Origin: Melastoma dodecandrum
Taxonomy: Eukaryota; Streptophyta; Magnoliopsida; Myrtales; Melastomataceae
Direction: 5' to 3'
NCBI GenBank assembly: GCA_029817715.1
Contig: JARUPY010000371.1
Coordinates: 496,001-560,000, forward strand
Length of the DNA stretch: 64,000 nucleotides
Shown: positions 46,687 to 57,600 of the stretch, one piece after another
How positions within the stretch are numbered: the first letter of the stretch is position 1
How the letters are laid out: every line of letters begins with the position of its first letter
Made by a program: the position numbers and the translations under genes
The notes under the pieces: model-generated
What the model saw: the letters and a program-made list of their open reading frames with translations, nothing else
The model's database searches: none
What the model was told of the DNA's origin: nothing

Positions 46687-48480
46687 ATGCCTTATACACT
46701 TGCCAAGTCTGACGGGACGTTTCTCGTCAACATTAATGACGGAACCTCTGATACATCAGCGACCTCGCTGACGCTTCCGGCGCGCGGGGTGCAGAACTAC
46801 GGTCTCTCCGTCGCCGAGAACTTCGTCTACCTCGTCGAGAATTTCGCCAGCCTTCAGGCGCCTGCCAATCCGATCACCGGCCAGCTTTGGTTCGATAAGA
46901 CGGTCGGTCTCCTTCGCGTCTATAGCAATGGCTCCTGGTCTCTCGTCAGTAGAGACGGCTTCGGGTCGACGATCGATCTCGATGCCGGAACGACCATCGG
47001 GGGTACGGTCACGTCGTCGAACCGCATCAGCGGCGCGACTGGCTATCCTATCACCTTCAACGGCAATACGACCACCGTCGCGATCACGGCCGCAGAAGGC
47101 AAGATCATCTCGGTCGTCAGTGCCGAGGCCATCCCGGCTGCCGATCTCCCGGCGACGATATCGCTTGAGAATCGCGTTTTCGTCTTCGCGCCTCGCTTCC
47201 CGAATGGCCTGAGCGCGGGCTGCACGCTCGCTAGCGACGCGGCCAATTACGTCTACGCGGGCTCGTCTCAGTTCGACGAGATGCTGGCATCCGTTCCCGT
47301 CATCTTCGGCGGCGACGACGACGGCGCCGTGAACGCGCTGCAAGTCACCGTCGAAGCGAACATCCAAGCCTATGCCGCCTATCTCGCGATCGAGGCCAAG
47401 GTCGCCCACAGCAACACGGGCCCGGCCACTCTCGCGGTCAACCAGCTCACTCCTCTCCCCGTCGTTCGCCGCGATGGCACGCCTCTCCAGCTCGGAGACC
47501 TCCTCGTCGGCTTCTATTATCGCTTCATCTGCGATGGCACGAAGTTCCGAGTCGATGATGCGCAGGCCAACGGCTATGTCGGGCCGACTGGTCCCACGGG
47601 GCCGCAAGGCATTCCCGGTATCCCTGGCATCGCAGGCATCCCTTCGACGATCCCTGGACCCGCAGGCGCCACCGGGCCGACCGGACCGGCCGGGCCTCCC
47701 GGCAATGGCCCTCTGCCTATCGCGACGGCTGCCGTCACCGGCATCGTCAAGGTTGGCGCGGGCATTGCTGTTGCGAGCGACGGCACGATCTCCTCAAACG
47801 ATGGCAACTTCCTTGCTCGTGCAGGCCTGCCCGACAATTCGGTCGGCCTGCCGAATGATTGGTGGTTCAATACGAACACCAACGCGATCTTCGGCCCCAA
47901 GGATGCAGCAGCCGGTTGGCCGACCTCCAGCATCAGCAGCGCTGGACGTGTGATTGCCGACGTGACGCTCGACGGAACTGTCGGCAGCGTCGTCGTCAAT
48001 CTAGCGGGCCGCTCTCCCGGCAAGCAGTACTTCCGGATCGTCTGCTTCGCTCCCGGCAACGGCCAGGATCAGCAGAATATCGGTTTCCGCTGCTCGTTCG
48101 ACGGAACGAACTATCTCACCACCAGCAACGCCTACTACTGGGTGCAGTACGGCTCCGTATCGCTTCCGCCGAGCGCCTCGAATGCGATGAGCATCGGCGC
48201 GCACTGGAACGGCGACAACATGTCGATGGGCATGAGTGTCGGCTATTTCTTCGTCGGCAGCACGACGCTGAACGCGGCGTACAACGACAGCTATTGGAGC
48301 CGCTACATCGACGCCAAGAGCAGCCTGAACCTCTGCCAAGACATCGGCCAGTCCATGTCGGCGACGGGTGCACCCAAGGGCGTTTGTCAGGCGATCCAGT
48401 TCCTCTGCTGCGGCAACTACGCCATGGCAAACGGTGCCAAATTCATTGCAGGCACACGCTTTGTCGTGAGCGAAATCTAA
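46687..48480 (+). CDS. tail fibre protein 1 with collagen-like segment
   Basis: 597 residues, intact. N-terminal anchor domain (about 1-170: [40 protein letters not shown]) is shared by five genes here. Residues about 298-340 are Gly-X-Y repeats ([19 protein letters not shown]), a trimeric collagen-like rod. The C-terminal 250 residues are a beta-rich head ending [13 protein letters not shown], the likely receptor-binding part. GGAG lies 4 nt before ATG. Confidence 0.85.
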   Translation: MPYTLAKSDGTFLVNINDGTSDTSATSLTLPARGVQNYGLSVAENFVYLVENFASLQAPANPITGQLWFDKTVGLLRVYSNGSWSLVSRDGFGSTIDLDAGTTIGGTVTSSNRISGATGYPITFNGNTTTVAITAAEGKIISVVSAEAIPAADLPATISLENRVFVFAPRFPNGLSAGCTLASDAANYVYAGSSQFDEMLASVPVIFGGDDDGAVNALQVTVEANIQAYAAYLAIEAKVAHSNTGPATLAVNQLTPLPVVRRDGTPLQLGDLLVGFYYRFICDGTKFRVDDAQANGYVGPTGPTGPQGIPGIPGIAGIPSTIPGPAGATGPTGPAGPPGNGPLPIATAAVTGIVKVGAGIAVASDGTISSNDGNFLARAGLPDNSVGLPNDWWFNTNTNAIFGPKDAAAGWPTSSISSAGRVIADVTLDGTVGSVVVNLAGRSPGKQYFRIVCFAPGNGQDQQNIGFRCSFDGTNYLTTSNAYYWVQYGSVSLPPSASNAMSIGAHWNGDNMSMGMSVGYFFVGSTTLNAAYNDSYWSRYIDAKSSLNLCQDIGQSMSATGAPKGVCQAIQFLCCGNYAMANGAKFIAGTRFVVSEI

Positions 48481-48491
48481 GAAAAGGATTT

Positions 48492-48968
48492 ATGGCAAAC
48501 ATTATCGTAGACGGCGAACTCGTCGCCGAAACAGATGCCCAGATTGCTCAGAGAGCAGCGGATGCTGCCAGCTATACCAAGCTGCCGTCGCACATCCTCA
48601 TCCTGGATGCGCAGGCCATGCAGGCGGCCCTGATCCGCGATGGCATCACGATCAAGCTGCCGGGATCGAAGACGATCCTCGCTGCGACCGACAGCGCCGG
48701 GCGTGTCGACGTCTGTAGCCTGCTTCCTCTTGCCAATGCTAACGCGTCCTTCACGACGACATGGATGCAGAGCACGGGTCCTGTTGCGCTCGCGGCAAAT
48801 GAGGTCGTCCTCGTTGCGCATGCGGTCCTCGACTTCTACCAGAAGACCTTCCAGAGCCTCGGCACGATCACTGCGGCGATTGAGGCTGGGTCTGTGACTT
48901 CCATTGACGCGGTCCGCGACAAGGCCAACTGGCCCAGCGTGATCGTCGACCTTTCAACTTCTTCTTAA
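48492..48968 (+). CDS. DUF4376-like fibre-associated protein, 158 aa
   Basis: ATG 48492 after AAAAGGA. C-terminal half (VDVCSLLPLANANASFTTTW, AANEVVLVAHAVLDF, SVTSIDAVRDKANWP) matches the DUF4376 pattern found in proteins encoded next to phage tail fibres, often as fibre assembly factors. Lies between fibres 1 and 2. Confidence 0.7.
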   Translation: MANIIVDGELVAETDAQIAQRAADAASYTKLPSHILILDAQAMQAALIRDGITIKLPGSKTILAATDSAGRVDVCSLLPLANANASFTTTWMQSTGPVALAANEVVLVAHAVLDFYQKTFQSLGTITAAIEAGSVTSIDAVRDKANWPSVIVDLSTSS

Positions 48969-48997
48969 TCGTATTCGGCTCAAGCCAGCGGAGATAA

Positions 48998-50662
48998 ATG
49001 CCTTATATCATCAATAAATCTGACGGTACGTTTCTCGTCCAGGTCAATGATCTACTCTCCGATAGCACGGCAACCTCGCTGACCCTTCCGGCGCGAGGCT
49101 CTTCTGGATACGGCCTCACAGTCGCAGAAAACTTCGTCTACCTCCTGGAGAATTTCTCCAGCTCGCAGGCGCCTTCCCGCGCGATCACTGGTCAGCTCTG
49201 GTACGACAAGAATGTCGGCCTCATGCGCAACTACAATGGCGCGCAGTGGATGCTCACCGGAGCGGACGCGTTCGGCTCGACAATCGACACCATCCCCGGC
49301 CCGACGCTCGGCGGCGCTCACGGTGGCGGCGCCTCGGATCAGAATCGTCTCGGCGGCTTCACTGGCGTCCCGCTGACCTACAACGGCGCGGCCACGACGC
49401 TCGGCATCATCGCTTCCGAAGGCAAGATCATCGCTGTCGGCAGCGACGAGACGATCCCCTACGGCAATCTGCCCTCGACGCTTCTGATCGAAGGCAAGAG
49501 CTTCGACGTCCGCGATCGCTTCCCGAATGGGATCGTCGCCGGTCTCACGCTGGCAAGCGACACGACGGCCTATCAGTTTTCCGGCTCCTCGCAGTTCAAC
49601 GACATCCTGCTTCAGACGCCGTTCCTCATGTGTGGCGACGACGTCTCTGAGGTTGCGAACATCGTCGAAGTCACGATCCCCTATCCGATCACCGACTACA
49701 GCGAATACCTGACGATCCGCACAAAGATTGCCAACACGAACACTGGCGTCGTGCAGATCAAGGTCAACAACCTGGAGCTGATGCCGGTGCTGCGGCGCGA
49801 CGGTACCGCTTTGCAGCCAAATGACATCGTCGATGGCCTGATCTCCACCTTCGTGTTCAATGGCATCACCTTCATCGTCGAAGACAACGCTTCCAATGGT
49901 GGCGTGGGTGTCGGTCCGACTGGTCCCCAGGGTCCTGCTGGCGCGCCCGGCGCGGCCTCGACTGTCGCAGGCCCGACCGGTGCCACCGGCCCCACAGGTC
50001 CCGCAGGCGTGGGGACCACGCTCGTCAACGGCGCAGGTATCGCGATCCAGAACAATCAGGTCGGGCTTGCGATCAACTCGTTGGCCGAAAACGACGGGAT
50101 CAGCCTCAACGACTATATCGTGTTCTACGCGCCGAATGCTGAGGGCGGCTACGGCGGCGCGCTGCACTACAAGACGAACGTCAAGACGCTTGCCCCGCTG
50201 CTCATCTCCGCCTCGGCGACGACCAACAAGATTCTGACAGCGGCCTACAACACCTCGTCGACCTACGCTCTCACGAACCAGCTCCTCTACAACTCGACGA
50301 AGACGCAGGTGGCGTTCCAGGGCTCCAGCACGTCCCTCGGCACGATCGACAGCAGCGGCCGTTTCACCTGCGGCGTTGCTGGCATCTACAACATCTACAC
50401 GTTCATGACGTTCGCGACGACGTCATATAGCATCGGAACTGCAACAGCCATTATTGAGATCATGATCAATAATGTCTCTGCGCGCAGACAGGTCTATACT
50501 GGCGTTTACTCGACATCTAACACTCAGGGCGAGTCGCTAGACACGACAGTAACCCTTGCAGTAGGCGACACAGTCTACATCAACGCCACCAGCAACGTCT
50601 ACGGCTCGACAGCAAATGCGCTCCAGGGCGGACAGTTTACCCTAACCCTTCTTGCATCCTAA
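48998..50662 (+). CDS. tail fibre protein 2 with collagen-like segment and C1q-like head
   Basis: 554 residues, intact. Shared anchor domain ([32 protein letters not shown]). Gly-X-Y segment about residues 303-338 (VGPTGPQGPAGAPGAASTVA). The C-terminal 155 residues (FQGSSTSLGTIDSSGRFTCG, AGIYNIYTFMTF, AVGDTVYINAT) have the strand order of a C1q/TNF jelly roll, a compact trimeric receptor-binding head. CGGAG precedes ATG by 5 nt. Confidence 0.85.
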   Translation: MPYIINKSDGTFLVQVNDLLSDSTATSLTLPARGSSGYGLTVAENFVYLLENFSSSQAPSRAITGQLWYDKNVGLMRNYNGAQWMLTGADAFGSTIDTIPGPTLGGAHGGGASDQNRLGGFTGVPLTYNGAATTLGIIASEGKIIAVGSDETIPYGNLPSTLLIEGKSFDVRDRFPNGIVAGLTLASDTTAYQFSGSSQFNDILLQTPFLMCGDDVSEVANIVEVTIPYPITDYSEYLTIRTKIANTNTGVVQIKVNNLELMPVLRRDGTALQPNDIVDGLISTFVFNGITFIVEDNASNGGVGVGPTGPQGPAGAPGAASTVAGPTGATGPTGPAGVGTTLVNGAGIAIQNNQVGLAINSLAENDGISLNDYIVFYAPNAEGGYGGALHYKTNVKTLAPLLISASATTNKILTAAYNTSSTYALTNQLLYNSTKTQVAFQGSSTSLGTIDSSGRFTCGVAGIYNIYTFMTFATTSYSIGTATAIIEIMINNVSARRQVYTGVYSTSNTQGESLDTTVTLAVGDTVYINATSNVYGSTANALQGGQFTLTLLAS

Positions 50663-50663
50663 T

Positions 50664-51233
50664 ATGACATCACCTGTAGATTACATCATCACTCTTACCG
50701 GCCTCACCTACAACCAGCTTTTCGATCCGGTCACCGGGCTCGTCGAGCTGGCGGCTGACGCCGACCATAACGTGACCGTCTCCAGATGGGATGTGCCAAA
50801 CGTCCCGCAGCCGACCCCCGCTCAGATTGCTGCTGCGATCCAGCCGCCTGCGATCGATCCGATCGGCGAGTTGACGATCTACACGGAGAGTGTTCGCGCT
50901 CGCTACGCAGCTCTCGGCGTCACGGTCAACGTAGACCCAAAGTCGGTGCTGCCGAATAACGTATTTGCCTCCACCGACGCGGCAAGCCTGACGCTTCTTA
51001 CCGGCTCGCTCCAGTACTTGCAGAGCAACCCCAGCGGATCGGTACACTGGGTTGTCGGTACCGGCTTCATCCAATTGTCTCTGGCCGAGTTGCAGACGCT
51101 TGCCAATGCAGTGTTCGCCTACATCCAGCAGACATTCAAGGTCCAGGCCTCGATCATCGCTCAGATTACAGGACTCTCTATTACAACTAACGCTCAGGTC
51201 GAGGCGGCGTTCAAAACAGGAATGGCTTCGTGA
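50664..51233 (+). CDS. DUF4376-like fibre-associated protein, 189 aa
   Basis: ATG 50664 follows directly on the fibre 2 stop. N-terminus MTSPVDYIITLTGLTYNQLF; C-terminal HWVVGTGFIQLSLAELQTLA, NAVFAYIQQTF gives the DUF4376 helical pattern. Probable chaperone or cap for fibre 2. Confidence 0.65.
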   Translation: MTSPVDYIITLTGLTYNQLFDPVTGLVELAADADHNVTVSRWDVPNVPQPTPAQIAAAIQPPAIDPIGELTIYTESVRARYAALGVTVNVDPKSVLPNNVFASTDAASLTLLTGSLQYLQSNPSGSVHWVVGTGFIQLSLAELQTLANAVFAYIQQTFKVQASIIAQITGLSITTNAQVEAAFKTGMAS

Positions 51234-51778
51234 CTTTTGCATTCATTCTGAACGGCGTTGTTCATCAGATTTTCCCACAGAACCCTAATCTTCCGCCAGA
51301 GGTAGGGATTGTCGACGTCTCCTCGGTGACCGGCATCGCAGAAGGATGGCTGGCCAATGCGGACGGCACCTATTCGGCACCGGTCGTCAAGGCGCCGACG
51401 TTCACCGTAGATCAGCTCCTCGCCTATTCGCAGATGGTCCGCAACGAGCAGGTCGAAGCTGGCATCACGGTGAATGTCGCAGCCGCTGGTGCGACGCCGA
51501 TCAACCTCTCCGTCGACACCACGACCGCAGGACGCACGAACATTCTCGGCCTTGAGAGTTTGGCGGCAAAGGGCGGCGAGATCACCTGGATTCAGAAAAG
51601 CGGCCCGATGACCCTGACCCAGGCGCAGCTAGATCAGGTCGCGCTCGCAGCCGGTAATTACGTCAGCGCCGTCTACGCTGCCTGGGGCGAGATTGTAAAC
51701 GGCATCAACGCCACCCCTCCCGTTTATACCACTTACGACGAAATAAATAATGCAAAGTGGCCTCCACTAGCATACTAA
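51230..51778 (+). CDS. DUF4376-like fibre-associated protein, 182 aa
   Basis: GTG start in a 4-nt overlap with the preceding stop. MTFAFILNGVVHQIFPQNPN, then ITWIQKSGPMTLTQAQLDQV and NYVSAVYAAWGEIVNGINA, again DUF4376-like. Coupled to the gene before it and followed by fibre 3. Confidence 0.65.
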   Translation: MTFAFILNGVVHQIFPQNPNLPPEVGIVDVSSVTGIAEGWLANADGTYSAPVVKAPTFTVDQLLAYSQMVRNEQVEAGITVNVAAAGATPINLSVDTTTAGRTNILGLESLAAKGGEITWIQKSGPMTLTQAQLDQVALAAGNYVSAVYAAWGEIVNGINATPPVYTTYDEINNAKWPPLAY

Positions 51779-51792
51779 GGTGAAAAACCAAT

Positions 51793-54585
51793 TTGTCGTA
51801 CGGAATTACGCTAACCAACGGAACTGCTCTAACAACAATCTTAGACAGAACGGATGACAATACGACATCGCTGACCCTGCCGGGTCGCGGCTCGACATTG
51901 TTTGGTTCGGCAATCGTCGAGAATTTTGTTCATCTCCTTGAGAATTTTGCCAATACGACGCCGCCCAATGGCCCTCTTGTTGGTCAGCTTTGGTACGACA
52001 CCGGCAACGCGATCCTCAAGTTCTATTCGTCGCAAGATGCGTGGCAGCCGGTCACCTATGGTGTCTTCGGCGTCACGAGCACGCTTCAATTCGGCACGCT
52101 GGTCACAGGTGAATCAGCAGGCTTCGATCGTCTTAGCGGCACGATAGGTATCGTAATCAAGGGCGGCGCAGGTTCCACCACGGTGGCGGCGACGCTGGCC
52201 GAAGGCGAGATCATCCTCGTCGCGTCCAACTACAACATCCCCTTCGTCGACCTTCCCCTCACCGTCGAGATCAGCGGGCTCCAGGTCCCGTTCTCCGGAA
52301 TGTTTCCCCGAGGGCATTCAGCCCGGCCTCAATCTCGCACAGGCAACGGGGAAGCTTGCCTACACCGGCAGCCAGCAGTTCGACGAGATCGTCCAGCAGC
52401 TTCCGTATCTGCTCAGCGGTGATGATCTTGGCACGATCGACAATATGCTCGTGCAAATCCCGCTGGCACTGTCGCAGTACAAGAAATACCTGACGATCCG
52501 GACGATCGCCAAGACAACAAACCAGTATGCGACGACCATCAACGTCAACAATGTCGGCAAGGTCCAGGTCCTCCGACGCGACGGCTCAGCGCTTCAGCCC
52601 GGCGATATCACGGCTGGCATCTGCTACCAGCTCGGCTTCGACGGGACCGCCTTTCGCATCGAGAGCATCCTTCCCATCGAGACGGCGACGCTCGCCTCGA
52701 TTCCGAACCTCTCGCAGCAGCTCGGCGCCAACTCAGCATCGATCCAGACCGAAGCAACTGTTCGCGCCACGGCGGACGCGGCGCTTGCGCAGGAGATCAA
52801 CAATCTCACCGCGACGGTTGGCGGCAACACGGCTTCTATTACGCAGGAGCGCACCGCCCGCGCCGACGCGGTGTCCGCTCTTGCTCAGACGATCGACTCT
52901 CTGACGGCGAAGGTCACGACGGACGGCCAGACCTCGCAGGCCTCGATCACGACCATAACCACGGCGCTCGCCGACACGACATCATCCATGCTGTCGCAGG
53001 TCACGACGCTCCAGGCTCAGTTCGGCAACAGCATCGCTCAGCTTCAGCAGTCGCTGACCACGCAAACCTCCGCCACGCAGTCGCTGTCGACCCAGATCAG
53101 CTCGCTTGCTGCGTCCTTCGATTCGAGTAGCGCGGCGCTGAACAGCACGACGCAGGCCAATGCGACCGCAACGTCGGCGCTCACCAGCCAGTACACGCAG
53201 CTTCAGGCGCAGGTCGCCCAGAACTCGACGGACATCTCGTCCCTCCAGCTCGCGTCGTCATCGAGCATCCAGTCTCTGGCGCAGAGCGTCACGATGCTTC
53301 AGTCGACGTCGAACTCCAATGCTGCCGCACTGACGCAAGAGGCCAAGACACGCGCTGATGGCGATACCGCGAATTCGACGCTCCTCAACAATCTCACGGC
53401 AACCGTCAACGGCAACTACACGCAAGTTCAGAACCAGTTGGCCGCGAACACCACGGCAACGAATTCGCTCGCTTCGCAGCTCACGACGCTCACGGCGACG
53501 GTCAATGCAAATTCGGCGACGATCTCTAGCAATACGACTGCGCAAGCGACGACCAACGCGGCCCTCACGCAGTCGATAAACCAGCTCACAAGCAGCGTCG
53601 GCGCCAACTCAGCTCAGATCACGCAGAATCAGCAGGCGCAGACCGACCAGAACACGTCGTTCTCGCAGTCGATCGCGACGCTCAACTCGCAGTTCGGGCC
53701 GAACGCGGCCACGTTGCAAACGCTTCAGAAGACCGTCGATGGAATCTCCGTCGAATACGGTGTGACGGGCAACATCAATGGGTCGACGGGCGGCTTCGTC
53801 TTTTCTGGCGTCAAGCAGCTCGACGGCACTGTCACCTACAACATGGAGTTCGACAGCAATGTCAGCATCCATGGCGACCTCATCGTCACCGGGACGATCC
53901 AATACGGAGCGCTCGGATCGTCGACCCTGTCGAGCATCGCATCGAACACCTTGGCGCCAGTCTTTGCGCCGACCGGCACCATCCTCAACTTCTACGGCAC
54001 GCAAAACTGGACGGTACCGGCCGGTGTCACGCGCGTGTTCGTGCAGTGCTGGGGCGCTGGTGGTGGCGGCGGCGGGTCCAACGGACCTCGCATCGCAGGC
54101 AACGGCGGCGGCGGCGGGGAATATCGTGAGGGCTATGTCTACGTCACGCCTGGACAGGTGATCTACGTCGGCGTCGGGCCGGCGGCGGCGGCGGATACTA
54201 CCTCGCCTACGGAAGCAACGGCGGTCTTTCGCAGTTCGGCGGCGCCATCATTTCGATCGGCGGCGGTGGTGGTGGCTCGCAGTACTACGGCCAGGGATCG
54301 GGCTACGGCAGCGTCGGCGGCTCTGGCGGGTACGGCGGATCGGCAGATTTCCCCGGTTATGGCGGCACCTTCGGTTACTCCGTCTCTGACGATAACTTCG
54401 TGACGGTGCTTGCTGCTCTTTCGGGCGTCGGTGGCCCAGCAGGCCGATATGGTCAGTCCCCTCCGATCGACATCGGCGTTACCGGAGTAGCGACGGCCGG
54501 AATGTTCCCTGGTGGCGGCGGCAATGGCGGCTGTCGAGGCTCCGGTGGCACGGGTGCCAACGGCTTCGTGGTCATCACCTTCTAA
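51793..54585 (+). CDS. tail fibre protein 3, coiled-coil with glycine-rich tip (frameshifted)
   Basis: About 930 residues from TTG 51793 (AAGGTGA upstream). Shared anchor domain (NFVHLLENFANTTPPNGPLV, GQLWYDTGN), frame change near 52305, then about 400 residues of trimeric coiled coil (repeats like LAQEINNLTATVGGNTASIT). A TVDGISVEYGVTGNINGSTG DUF1983-like module follows, then a Gly-rich tip (GAGGGGGGSN, frame change near 54190, GGSGGYGGSADFPGYGG) ending GANGFVVITF. Glycine-rich tips bind host receptors in T-even-like fibres. Confidence 0.8.
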
Positions 54586-54620
54586 AGCCTTCTAGTTCTA
54601 GGCGGTCATATCTCCCAAAT

Positions 54621-54626
54621 TAAATA
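54621..54626 (+). promoter_or_regulatory. TAAATA box, 5 nt before a start codon
   Basis: TTAAATA, then GAGGT and ATG 54632. This member alone has a GAGG that could serve as a very close Shine-Dalgarno element. Confidence 0.5.
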
Positions 54627-54631
54627 GAGGT

Positions 54632-57600
54632 ATGACGTATTCGATCTACAAGGCTGACGGTACACTTCTCGCAACACTAAACGACAATACGACAGTGACG
54701 GACGTTGCGCCGATTGCTTTGTTCGGTCGCGGCGTGCTCGACTACGGTCAGTTGATCAATGAGAACTTCGTTTCTCTCCTCCAGAATTTTGCGAATATCT
54801 CGGCTCCGGCCAACCCGTTGCAGGGCCAGCTTTGGTTCAACGAGAAAAACAACGTCATCAGCGTCTACAATGGAACCGGCTGGAACGGCATCGCCAATAT
54901 TGGCGCGTTCGGCGACACCGAACTGGTTGCCCCTGGCACCACGATCGGCGGCGCTGTTGCGACCGGCGACCGCTCGGCTGGCGCGGTCGGCTATCAGATC
55001 GTCAGTGGCGGTAAGAGCACGACCGTTACCCTGGTCCTGTCGGAAGGCACGATCGTCTCGGCGGTCTCGAACGAGACGATCTCGAACGGAAATCTTCCCG
55101 CCTACGCGACGATCCGCAATCACACCTACACGCTTCAGGCCTCGTTCCCGACCGGCATCGCGGCTGGCTACACGCTCGCGGGCGGCTCCGGCAACACGGG
55201 ATCGGGCGCGGCCTACGTCTACTCGGGCCTCGGCACTGGCCTCTCCGAGGCGCTCCAGGAGCTGGCGAACGAGTCCAGCACTCGTGTCCTCCAGACGAAC
55301 GACCTCATCCAGATTCTGTCGGCGCTCCAGGCGACGGTCAGCTCGAACTCGACCGCGATCCAGACCGAGTCGACCCAGCGCGCGAGCGGCGACACGGCGA
55401 TTGCCCAGCAGATTTCAACGATCTCCGCGTCGGTCGCCGAGAACACCTCTCAGATCACATCGATCCAGACGGTCAGCACCAGCGCGACGAACGCTCTGGC
55501 GCAGCAAATCCAGCTCCTCACCTCCCAGGTAGGCCAGAACACGGCACAGATCGCCCAGGAGGCCACAACTCAGTCGGATGGGCAGTCTGCCCTAGCCCAG
55601 CTCATCAGCAGCCTCACAGCCCAGGTAGGGACCGCGCAATCGGCCATCCAGAGCGAGCAGAACGCGCGAGCTTCCGCGACCAGCTCGCTGGCCCAGCAGA
55701 TCAACTCGCTCTCCGCCTCGGTTGCCTCCGGCGTTGGGCAGGCTGACCTCACGCCGATCCAGGCGTCGATCACCCAGGAAGCGACCGCACGCGCCGCCGC
55801 CGATGGCTCGCTGTCGCAGCTCATCACCACTCTCACCGCAACGGTCGGCCAGAACACGTCCGATATCTCGGCAAACCAGACCGCTCAGACGACGGCAACG
55901 AGCGCTCTTGCTCAGCAGATCACCGATCTCACCGCGACGGTCGGTCAGAACACGTCCGATATCTCGACCAACCAGACCGCGCAGACGACGGCAACGAGCG
56001 CGTTGGCCAAGCAGATCACCGATCTTACGGCGACAGTCGGCTCGAACACCTCCGCCATCTCGACCGAGCAGACGGCCCGCGCCAACGGCGACGCCGCCGT
56101 AACGCAGTTGGTCACCAGCCTCAAGGCGACCGTCGATGCCAATACGGCAGCGATAACGCAGGAAGCGACCACGCGCGCCACGGCCGATAGCGCAGCCGCC
56201 TCGACCGTCAGCTCCCTCGCGACCCAGGTCAACAACAACGCGGCAGCGATCTCGACCGAGCAGACGGCTCGCTCGACGGCGATCAGCTCCCTGTCGCAGC
56301 AGATCACGACCCTTCAGGCTTCGACTGGCGCCAACACGGCGGCGATCACGGCCGAGCAGACAGCGCGCACGAACGATACGGCGTCGCTAACCTCCAGCCT
56401 TACGCAGTTGAAGGTGTCGATTGCCGACAACGCGGCGGCGATCACGGCAGAGCAGACGGCGCGCTCCACGGCCAACGAGTCCACCGCAAACCAGATCACG
56501 TCGCTCCAGACCTCGACCGCCGCAAACGCAGCCGCGATCACGCAGGAAGCGACCAGCCGCACGACCGGCGACTCCGCGAACGCTTCGCTCATCAGCAGCC
56601 TCACGACGCAGGTGGCCGGGAACACGTCGGCGATCACGACCAATGCCAAGACGGCAGCGGACGCGAACTCGGCGACCAATGCTCTGCTGTCTACCCTCAC
56701 GACGCAGGTCGCCGGGAACACGTCGGCGATCACGACCAATGCCAAGACGGCATCGGACGCAAACACGGCGACAAACTCGCTCATCACCGCGCTGACCTCC
56801 ACGGTTGCGCAGAACACCGCGTCAATTACGTCGAACCAGAACACGACCACGACGCAACTCGGGTCGATCGCGTCGCAGCTCACGACGCTGATCTCGGCGG
56901 CAAACGCCCAGCATGTCTACTTCCAGGCCACGGCTCCGAACGGCGACCCTAATGGCGTCTGGTTCAACACGAGCCAGGGCAACACGCCGTACTCGTGGAA
57001 CGGGACGAGCTGGGTCCCGGCGCAGGACGCTGGAATTGCTGCGGCGACGGCTGCGATCAGCAACGAAGCACAGACCCGTACGAACAACGAGACCGCGATC
57101 ACCTCGCAGATCAGCGGGCTTGTCTCTGCGGTCAACAACTCGATCGCAGCCTACAACTCGGGACAGACCACAGGCAGCGACCCGAACCAAGCCTTCGCGA
57201 ACACGATCACGCTTCTGACGGCGACGGTCAACAACAACACATCGGCGATCAGCACCGAGGCGACCACCCGCGCCAATGCGGACACGAGCCTCTCCAACCA
57301 GATTCAGACCCTCGCCTCTTCGGCGAACAAGCAGCGCGTCTTCTTCCAGAGCACGCCCCCGACCGGACAGTCGGATGCGGTATGGTTCAACCTCGCGGAC
57401 GGTAACAAGCCCTACTACTGGAACGGCAATACCTGGGTCCCGGCTCAGGATCAGGGCATCGCGAACGCCGCTGCCGCTGTAACGACCGAACAGAACACGC
57501 GCGCTAGTGCCGACTCATCGCTGTCGAACCGCATCGACGCGCTGCTATCGACGGTCAACGGCAACACCGCATCGATCACGACCAACGCGCAGACGGCCGC